A stretch of DNA of 9,963 nucleotides from assembly GCA_945870545.1 (NCBI GenBank), contig CAMBTF010000031.1, positions 1 to 9,963 on the forward strand, in the 5' to 3' direction. The notes beneath the pieces were generated by a model. The model was not told the origin of the DNA. It did no database searches and was given only the letters and a program-made list of their open reading frames with translations. The DNA is from Akkermansia muciniphila (GTDB taxonomy: Bacteria > Verrucomicrobiota > Verrucomicrobiia > Verrucomicrobiales > Akkermansiaceae). Position numbers and translations under genes: made by a program. Of the stretch, positions 4,882 to 9,963 are shown one piece after another. The stretch's first letter is position 1. Each line of letters opens with the position of its first letter.

Positions 4882-5616
4882 ATGAGAAACAAACCAGAGG
4901 AATATACGGGCCCCAGCGGAGTGCTGCTCGTGGACAAGGCACCAGACATGACCTCGCACGATGTCGTGGCGATCGGTCGGCGGGCGCTGAATACGAAAAA
5001 GATCGGCCACTGCGGGACGCTCGATCCGATGGCCACCGGGCTGCTGATGCTGGTGGTCGGGCGCGCGACGAAGATCCAGGATCTGCTGATGAGCGAGGAC
5101 AAGGTCTATGAAGGGACTCTCACGTTAGGAACCCGCACCAGCACCCAAGACAAGGAGGGTGAGGTGGTCGAAACGCGCGAGGTCGGCAATTATTCCGAGG
5201 CGGAGATCAAGGCGGCCTTCGATGCGTTCACCGGCGAGTTCGAGCAGCTCCCGCCGATGGTTTCGGCGATCAAGATGGACGGAGTGCCGCTCTACAAGCT
5301 CGCCCGCAAGGGGCAGGAGGTGGAGCGTAAGCTGCGCCCGGTGAAGGTCAGCGGATACGAGATCACGCGCATCGCCCTGCCGGAGGTCGATTTCCGTGTG
5401 CATTGCACGAAGGGTTTCTACGTGCGCACCTACGCGAACGACATCGGCGAGAAGCTCGGCTGCGGCGCGCACCTGAGCGAGTTGCGCCGGACGAACTCGG
5501 GGAAATTCACCCTCGACCGCTCGGTCACCGTCGCGCAGCTCAAGGAGGCTGATCCCGAGGTCCTGATGAAAGCGCTCATTTCCCTGGCAGAAATTTCACT
5601 GATGCGCGGAGCCTGA
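4882..5616 (+). CDS. truB: tRNA pseudouridine-55 synthase
   Basis: Converts uridine 55 in the T-loop of tRNAs to pseudouridine. The 244-residue product carries the TruB catalytic motif IGHCGTLDPMATGLL (41-55) with the nucleophile Asp48, the Tyr76 strand KVYEGTLTLG (74-83), QLPPMVSAIKMDGVPLY (122-138) and KGFYVRTYANDIGEKLG (177-193). It is shorter than the E. coli enzyme (about 314 residues) and ends soon after the catalytic domain, so a full C-terminal PUA domain is lacking. Compact versions like this are common outside the gammaproteobacteria. The ATG at 4882 lies 13 nt after the nrnA stop and has no Shine-Dalgarno, so re-initiation or coupled translation is likely. The stop is 5 nt before the ribF start, supporting one operon. 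Confidence 0.95.
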   Translation: MRNKPEEYTGPSGVLLVDKAPDMTSHDVVAIGRRALNTKKIGHCGTLDPMATGLLMLVVGRATKIQDLLMSEDKVYEGTLTLGTRTSTQDKEGEVVETREVGNYSEAEIKAAFDAFTGEFEQLPPMVSAIKMDGVPLYKLARKGQEVERKLRPVKVSGYEITRIALPEVDFRVHCTKGFYVRTYANDIGEKLGCGAHLSELRRTNSGKFTLDRSVTVAQLKEADPEVLMKALISLAEISLMRGA

Positions 5617-5621
5617 AAACG

Positions 5622-6533
5622 ATGCCTATCCGGATCGACAAGCTGGAGGAATTGGCGGCGCAGGACGGGCCGCTGCATCTCGCGCTTGGCGTTTTCGATG
5701 GGGTGCATGTGGGGCACCGTGCGGTGATCGCGCGGGCGGTGGAGGCCGCGAGGAAAGAGGGCGGGAAAGCCTTCGTCGTGACCTTCGATCCGCATCCCAT
5801 CCGGGTGATCGCGCCGGAGAAAGCGCCCGCCTCGCTGCTGGCGACGCTCGATGAAAAGGCGGCGGTGTTGAAAGCGCTGGGTGTGGAGGGCTTGCTGGTG
5901 ATCCATTTCGACATGACCTTCGCGAAGATGGATGCGGAGGAATTTGTAAGGAAACTTCTGGCCGCCGATGTGCGGACGATCGCGGTGGGCGAGGACTGGC
6001 GGTTCGGCAGCAAGCGCTCGGGTGATGTGGCGATGCTGCGCCGGATGGGCGGGGAGCTGGGTTTCCAACTGGAGGCCGTGCCGCCGGTGATGTGGGACGG
6101 GGAAAGGATCAGCAGTACCCGCATCCGCCAGGCGATCCGCGACGGGAATTTCGATGCCGTGGAGGAAATGCTCGGCCGGCCTTATGAGCTTTCCGGGACG
6201 GTGATCGAAGGCATGAAGCTGGGCCGCGGACTTGGCTTCCCCACCGCGAACCTCCGCCTCGGCGAGCGGCAAACGCCCCGCGACGGTGTGTGGTCGGTCA
6301 AGGTGGATGGGGAGAGGAAAGGCGTCGCGAACCTCGGTACGCGCCCCACCGTGGATGGCGGCGAGCGGCTTCTCGAGGTGCACCTTTTTGATTTTTCCGG
6401 CGATCTCTATGGCAAAGAGCTGCGTGTCCGCTTCGGGAAATTCCTGCGGCACGAGAGGAAATTCGGCTCGGTGGAAGAACTGCGGGAACAGATCCTGAGG
6501 GACGCGGAGGAGGCTCGCCGATTCCCAGTATGA
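5622..6533 (+). CDS. ribF: Bifunctional riboflavin kinase / FMN adenylyltransferase
   Basis: Makes FMN from riboflavin plus ATP, and then FAD. Both domains are complete in 303 residues. The N-terminal nucleotidyltransferase shows LGVFDGVHVGH (22-32), TFDPHP (54-59), GEDWRFGSKRSGD (123-135) and ISSTRIR (163-169). The C-terminal flavokinase shows GMKLGRGLGFPTAN (197-210), NLGTRPTVDG (237-246) with the Thr used for metal and ATP binding, the catalytic Glu252 in LEVHLFDF, and GDLYGKELRVRF (260-271). Length is normal. It starts 5 nt after truB; truB-ribF adjacency is one of the best-conserved bacterial gene pairs. No FMN riboswitch is present before it, as expected for an internal operon gene. The 162 bp downstream suggest that the operon ends here. 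Confidence 0.96.
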   Translation: MPIRIDKLEELAAQDGPLHLALGVFDGVHVGHRAVIARAVEAARKEGGKAFVVTFDPHPIRVIAPEKAPASLLATLDEKAAVLKALGVEGLLVIHFDMTFAKMDAEEFVRKLLAADVRTIAVGEDWRFGSKRSGDVAMLRRMGGELGFQLEAVPPVMWDGERISSTRIRQAIRDGNFDAVEEMLGRPYELSGTVIEGMKLGRGLGFPTANLRLGERQTPRDGVWSVKVDGERKGVANLGTRPTVDGGERLLEVHLFDFSGDLYGKELRVRFGKFLRHERKFGSVEELREQILRDAEEARRFPV

Positions 6534-6555
6534 AAATTCCCATCTTCCTATTTTG

Positions 6556-6659
6556 CCGGGCGGATTGATTCCCGGGCACGCCGCCGCACGCTTTTTCCAC
6601 AGAGTGGCCTGTCTCGAAAGCCTCCTGATCCGAGGCCTAAAGTAACACCTCCTTGTGTT
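6556..6659 (+). other. Hairpin-bearing gap between ribF and the AsmA-like gene
   Basis: Three small stems stand in line: CCGGG/CCCGG (6556-6560, 6571-6575), GCCTC/GAGGC (6620-6624, 6632-6636) and AACAC/GTGTT (6644-6648, 6655-6659) with loop CTCCTT. The first, 22 nt after the ribF stop, has TTTTT only about 16 nt later, so it is a poor intrinsic terminator. The other two would fall in the leader of the following gene if its promoter lies upstream. No convincing -35/-10 pair was found. Confidence 0.25.
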
Positions 6660-6695
6660 CTTGCGGTTTCTGGCGGCGCGGATAGCTTTCAGGGA

Positions 6696-8162
6696 ATGAG
6701 TAGACGGGCTAGAAGGAAACGGGGAGGGGTGAAGGATCCGCGTTTCGGAAAGTTCCTGGCGCTCTTCGGGGTGTTTCTTTTGCTAGCGCTGGCGCTGGGA
6801 TATGCGGGACTGCGCGCTTACCTGCACAGTGAGAGTTTCCGGAAATTCCTGTCCGTCGAGGTCAGCAAGGCGGTGAAGGTGGTAGGCTCGTTCAGCTCTT
6901 TCCGATGGGACGGGTTGGCGGTGGAGACGGAGCGTTTCGAGGCCACCGGGGAGGGGATGATTGTTTCGGTCCGGGCGGATCAGATCGGCACGGAGGTGGG
7001 TTTCGGAGCGTTGGGCAAGGGCGCGTGGGAACTCAAGCAGACAAGGGTTTCGCGGGTGGAGGTGGGTTTGGATTTCACCAGGAAAGAAGAACCGTCGCCG
7101 ACCCTGCCGGACGAGGTGGCTAAGAAAGTGAAAAAGAAGCAGTCGGGCTGGTTGCCGAGCGAGGTGGAGCTGGAGTCGGTATCAATCGGTGAACTCGCGA
7201 TCCGCGCCAAGACCATCGAGGGCGATGTCGCCGCGCGGGGGATGAGGGTGAGGCTCGAGCCGCTTGCGGCAAAGGGCGCTTACGAAGGTGAGATCACCGG
7301 CGGGACGATCGATCCGGCCAAGGCCTGGCTGCCGCCGATCCGTTTGGAAAAGGTCAGGGGATCGTTCCGGGATGGTAGCGCGTTCATCACCAGTGCGGAT
7401 CTCAGGGCATGGGATAGCGGACGCATCGATGCCTTCGGGGAGTGGGATTCGAAGACCGGGACATACGCTTTCGAGGGCGATCTGGATGGGGTGAAATGCG
7501 ACGAACTCCTCACCAAAAACTGGGCTCGTCGCTTCACCGGCGATGTCTCCTCCACTTTTTCCGTAAACAACATCAGCGGAAAGATGGCGATGAACGGCGA
7601 ACTCACCGTACGCAACGGCACGCTCACCGCCCTGCCCATGCTTGATGCGCTCGCCGCCTATGCGGACACCCGGCGCTTCCGCATCATCCAGCTCAGCGAC
7701 GCGCGGACGAAATGGCGTTATTCGGACGGTGGGTATTGGTTCACGGATTTCGTGATGGCGAGCGAAGGGTTGATCCGGCTGGAGGGGGATTTCTCGATCA
7801 AGGGAAAAGCCATCGACGGGCTTTTCCGGCTCGGTTTGGTTCCTGGCACGCTTGCCAGTATTCCCGGCGCGGAAACGGACGTTTTCCTACCCGGGGAGCG
7901 TGGCCTGCTGTGGGCCCCGATCCGGATCACAGGCACTCTGGACGATCCCAAGGAAGACCTGACCGACCGCCTGATTATGGCGGCGGGGATGCGCATGTTC
8001 GATGTGATCCCGGAGAGCGGGGAAAAAGTTTTCAAATTCACAAAATCCGTCCTTGGAGAGACTCCCGACAAGGTGATTGAGCAGGGGCTAAAGGTCATCG
8101 ACGAGGGGGAGAGGGTGATCGAGGGCGCGGAGGATGTCATCAAGGGCATTCTGGGGAACTGA
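6696..8162 (+). CDS. AsmA-like inner-membrane-anchored periplasmic protein
   Basis: A 488-residue protein with a very basic N-terminus (MSRRARRKRGG), one membrane segment at about residues 20-41 (starting FLALFGVFLLLALALGY), and a long periplasmic part rich in beta strands. This N-in anchor plus beta-rich body is the AsmA/YhdP-like layout, whose better-known members bridge the periplasm and help move or balance outer-membrane lipids. The C-terminal PIRITGTLDDPKEDLTDRL (408-426) fits the 'GTLdnPk' motif near the end of many AsmA-like domains. It is followed by an amphipathic Val/Ile/Glu-rich helix (about 454-488). A Lys-rich linker (about 144-151) interrupts the body. The ATG at 6696 has AGGGA directly against it, too close for a normal ribosome-binding site. 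A GTG at 6729 is an alternative but would lose the basic start. The exact family is uncertain. Confidence 0.75.
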   Translation: MSRRARRKRGGVKDPRFGKFLALFGVFLLLALALGYAGLRAYLHSESFRKFLSVEVSKAVKVVGSFSSFRWDGLAVETERFEATGEGMIVSVRADQIGTEVGFGALGKGAWELKQTRVSRVEVGLDFTRKEEPSPTLPDEVAKKVKKKQSGWLPSEVELESVSIGELAIRAKTIEGDVAARGMRVRLEPLAAKGAYEGEITGGTIDPAKAWLPPIRLEKVRGSFRDGSAFITSADLRAWDSGRIDAFGEWDSKTGTYAFEGDLDGVKCDELLTKNWARRFTGDVSSTFSVNNISGKMAMNGELTVRNGTLTALPMLDALAAYADTRRFRIIQLSDARTKWRYSDGGYWFTDFVMASEGLIRLEGDFSIKGKAIDGLFRLGLVPGTLASIPGAETDVFLPGERGLLWAPIRITGTLDDPKEDLTDRLIMAAGMRMFDVIPESGEKVFKFTKSVLGETPDKVIEQGLKVIDEGERVIEGAEDVIKGILGN

Positions 8163-8172
8163 TCGCGAAAGA

Positions 8173-8186
8173 TGCGCTTGTGCGCA
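8173..8186 (+). terminator. Small hairpin after the AsmA-like gene
   Basis: TGCGC-TTGT-GCGCA is a perfect 5-bp GC-rich stem with a 4-nt loop, starting 10 nt after the stop. No T-run follows, so it is only a weak terminator candidate. Confidence 0.3.
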
Positions 8187-8245
8187 GAAGGTGTTTGGAC
8201 AAAAGTGGAAACTATATCACGCCAAGAACTAGCAACCCACAATCT

Positions 8246-8404
8246 TTGAAACACAACACCACGGTCAAACCCGACCTCCCGATCTTCGGCGTGCCGGAAT
8301 ACGCGAACGGCTACGACCTTGTCATCCATGACGAGTGCGCCGCGGGAATCACCGATGTCGCGGTCATCGAAGGTGTGCTATCCCCCCACAAAGCTACTAA
8401 ATAG
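8246..8404 (+). pseudogene. Probable remnant of a ThuA-like (trehalose-utilisation family) gene
   Basis: About 50 residues in one frame read like an internal piece of a ThuA/class-I-glutamine-amidotransferase-like domain. They include a Tyr-Gly-Tyr-Asp lead into LVIHDECAAGITD, then VAVIEGVLSPHK. This follows the family pattern of a 'gyDvvvhdec' strand, a 'v.d...ve.vL.PH' helix and a turn. The frame can be entered from a GTG at 8180, but the residues before about 8246 look unrelated. It stops at TAG 8402-8404, just where the family would continue into its core ('G.pavv.HcamHsyr'), and nothing downstream continues it in any frame. With both ends of the domain missing, it is best seen as a decayed fragment. 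The identification rests on pattern memory over a short stretch. Confidence 0.5.
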
Positions 8405-8470
8405 GGTGCGGCCTTGGGCTGGTGGCAATACCTGGTGGACAGCCTTCACTCCGCCGAATTCCTCTGAAAG

Positions 8471-9142
8471 ATGGTCCGATCCAAAAGCACAGAAATCCGC
8501 GCCAACCGCGGCTCACGCCTCGCGGGTTATCTCGCGGGGTATGCCATGAAATTATGGGGACTCACCCTCCGCTACGAGATTAACGGAAATCCCGGCGTCA
8601 CCGCGCCCCCCATCGCACCCGCGCCGGTCATCTTCGCACTCTGGCACAACCGCATTTTCACCATGCCGCCGATCTGGCGCGGGACAGGCGGGAAAGGTCG
8701 CAAATCCGTTGTCCTGACCAGCGCCAGCAAGGACGGCACCACTCTTGCCACCGCCATGTCCATGTTCGGCCTCGGCGCGATACGGGGTTCCTCTTCCCGC
8801 CGTGCGCTGTCCGCCCTGATCGGAATGAAAAAGGCGTTGCGCGAGGGCTTCGATGTCTGCGTTACACCCGACGGCCCGAAAGGCCCACGCTACGGAGTGC
8901 AGCCCGGCGTCATCAAAATCGCGCAGGCGACTGGTGCGGAAATCATCCCCATCCACATCCGCTACTGCGCGGCCTGGCGGCTCAAAACCTGGGATCGTTT
9001 CGTCATCCCCAAGCCTTTCAGCCGGGTATCGGTCGTTTTCGATAAACCCCACTGCATCCCACCTGACCTGGACAACGCAGGCTTCGAAGCTGCTCGCTCC
9101 GCCTTGGAAAAATGCTTGGCTGATGGTAGCGATGACCGCTGA
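8471..9142 (+). CDS. DUF374 / COG2121 lysophospholipid acyltransferase-family protein
   Basis: The family is predicted to transfer fatty acyl chains to a lipid or lipid-A-like acceptor at the inner membrane; the true substrate is unproven. The 223-residue length is typical. The family blocks appear in order: ALWHNRIF (56-63) with His59 as the likely catalytic base, TSASKDGTTLA (83-93), RGSSSRRALSAL (105-116), VTPDGPKGPRYG (131-142), and GVIKIAQATGAEIIPIHI (146-163), corresponding to the acyltransferase core. The N-terminus (about 15-35) has a weakly hydrophobic amphipathic helix suited to membrane association. The ATG at 8471 is preceded by GAAAG. An in-frame TGA at 8465-8467 blocks any longer form. 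The gene is not obviously linked to its left neighbour, which is a decayed fragment. It suits an envelope-building context with the AsmA-like and LysM genes on either side. Confidence 0.87.
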   Translation: MVRSKSTEIRANRGSRLAGYLAGYAMKLWGLTLRYEINGNPGVTAPPIAPAPVIFALWHNRIFTMPPIWRGTGGKGRKSVVLTSASKDGTTLATAMSMFGLGAIRGSSSRRALSALIGMKKALREGFDVCVTPDGPKGPRYGVQPGVIKIAQATGAEIIPIHIRYCAAWRLKTWDRFVIPKPFSRVSVVFDKPHCIPPDLDNAGFEAARSALEKCLADGSDDR

Positions 9143-9186
9143 GACCCCATCTTTAACGGCGCACAGCCAACACTAACTTCAACGGA

Positions 9187-9240
9187 TTCACGTGAAATGT
9201 CTTTAATTTTTTAAAATATTAAGGATGTCTTAAGTTTTTT
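9187..9240 (+). promoter_or_regulatory. A+T-rich control region before the LysM gene
   Basis: TAAAAT (9212-9217) is a 5/6 match to a -10 box. TTCACG (9187-9192) matches 4/6 of a -35 box at a long 19-nt spacing. The -35 position lies inside a perfect 10-bp palindrome, TTCACGTGAA (9187-9196), a possible operator. Just downstream, TTAAG-GATGT-CTTAA (9219-9233) forms a 5-bp hairpin followed by G and six Ts (9235-9240). This is either a weak terminator for the upstream acyltransferase gene or an attenuator-like element. ATGTCTTTAATTTTTT (9197-9212) and ATGTCTTAAGTTTTTT (9225-9240) are near-identical direct repeats. Confidence 0.35.
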
Positions 9241-9277
9241 GTTGCCAACGAACCCAAAATCAGAAAAAACACGACCC

Positions 9278-9963
9278 ATGAATATGAAAACTTGCCTTGC
9301 TTCGCTGCTTGTCGTTTTCGTCACATCCGGTGCGCTGATGTCAGCCACCGAAACGGAACGCCTCCGGGCGCTCTGCGAGGAGCAGGAAATGCAGATCCGC
9401 CAGCTTGAGGAAAAGATCGCCCGCCTCACTGCCACGCCGCCGCCCTCCCGCCCTGCACCCTCCACTCCCGCTGCGGCCAGCGATTCCCAACCTGTTTCCG
9501 AAGAGGTGTCCACCTACACGGTCAAATCCGGCGACAGCATCGAGCGCATCGCCCGCAAAAACGGCACCACGGCCGCGGCCTTGGCGGATCTCAACGGCCT
9601 CAAAGCGGATTCCCGCATCCATCCCGATCAAAAACTTAAGGTTCCCGGCAAGACTGCCGCGGCCGGTAATGAGACTGCGCCCGCAACCGCGCTGGAATCC
9701 CGGATGCACACCGTCGTTTCCGGCGAAACCTTCTACAAGATCTCCATGAAATACGGAGTCACCGTCGATGAACTGATAACCGCGAACCCGAATGTGAATC
9801 ACAAGGCGCTCAAAATCGGCCAGAAGATCAAGGTGGATCGTGTAGCTGAGGACATCGTGAAGGCTCCAGCTCCAGACCCTTCACTTTCGTCAGAAATTCC
9901 CATCCTGAGCACCCCGGAATCTGTTGAGAAGCCCCGCGCTTCGGATCAACCGGTTCGGATCGA
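9278..9963 (+). CDS. Secreted protein with two LysM domains, truncated by the window edge
   Basis: The frame is open from the ATG at 9278 to the right edge (228 full codons, no stop), so the C-terminus is missing. Residues 1-23 are a signal peptide (short basic start, hydrophobic LASLLVVFVTSGAL, then MSA). A short Glu/Arg/Leu-rich coiled coil follows (about 24-51), then a Pro/Ala/Ser linker. Two LysM domains are clear: residues 79-123, beginning TYTVKSGDSIERIARKNG and ending LKVPG, and residues 142-187, beginning MHTVVSGETFYKISMKYG and ending IKVD. LysM binds the N-acetylglucosamine parts of peptidoglycan. The remaining visible tail is Pro/Ser/Glu-rich. A catalytic domain (peptidase M23, amidase or L,D-transpeptidase) may follow, but none is visible. 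An alternative ATG at 9284 gives the same mature protein. No Shine-Dalgarno is seen. Confidence 0.88.
   Translation, partial: MNMKTCLASLLVVFVTSGALMSATETERLRALCEEQEMQIRQLEEKIARLTATPPPSRPAPSTPAAASDSQPVSEEVSTYTVKSGDSIERIARKNGTTAAALADLNGLKADSRIHPDQKLKVPGKTAAAGNETAPATALESRMHTVVSGETFYKISMKYGVTVDELITANPNVNHKALKIGQKIKVDRVAEDIVKAPAPDPSLSSEIPILSTPESVEKPRASDQPVRI

Noticed and set aside
5430..6452. 340-residue - strand frame across truB and ribF
   Set aside because: An antisense shadow caused by high GC at third positions; the + strand genes are unmistakable.

Overview
The window looks like a piece of a GC-rich, Gram-negative bacterial chromosome, probably from the Verrucomicrobiota. That placement is an inference. 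It rests on the nrnA-truB-ribF order, a large AsmA-like protein (which implies a double envelope), a LysM protein with a signal peptide, a 'DUF374' acyltransferase, and start codons that mostly lack a Shine-Dalgarno sequence. No rRNA, tRNA, CRISPR array or transposase was seen.

Layout. Positions 3-134 hold the C-terminal end of an unrecognised protein. About 440 gene-poor bases follow. From about 577 to 2082 there is a small accessory block, all on the + strand: a doubtful two-helix membrane peptide, a hicB-hicA toxin-antitoxin pair, and a dinJ-yafQ toxin-antitoxin pair. Both pairs have 4-nt ATGA overlaps. The genes in this block are visibly more A+T-rich and use less GC-biased codons than the rest of the window, which suggests acquisition. 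Its intergenic gaps carry strong imperfect hairpins at 780-817, 824-879 and 1446-1515. The last one has end boxes that fit the integron attC consensus. A perfect 7-bp inverted repeat sits just before dinJ.

From 2225 the window returns to GC-rich housekeeping sequence. A cystathionine gamma-synthase-like PLP enzyme of the fungal-type subgroup lies on the - strand (2225-3688). Diverging from it across a palindrome-rich 181-bp gap is a tight + strand run: nrnA (nanoRNase/pAp phosphatase), truB (tRNA pseudouridine-55 synthase) and ribF (FAD synthesis). This is the tail of the common infB-rbfA-nrnA-truB-ribF translation cluster, but without rbfA immediately upstream. Then come an AsmA-like envelope protein, a probable decayed piece of a ThuA-like gene, a DUF374/COG2121 lysophospholipid acyltransferase-family gene, and a secreted double-LysM protein that runs off the right edge.

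Functionally the right half combines RNA turnover and modification, flavin cofactor supply and cell-envelope construction. The left half is a stress or addiction module region. The most unusual material is the structured DNA between the toxin-antitoxin units. No clearly new multi-gene system could be shown from sequence alone.
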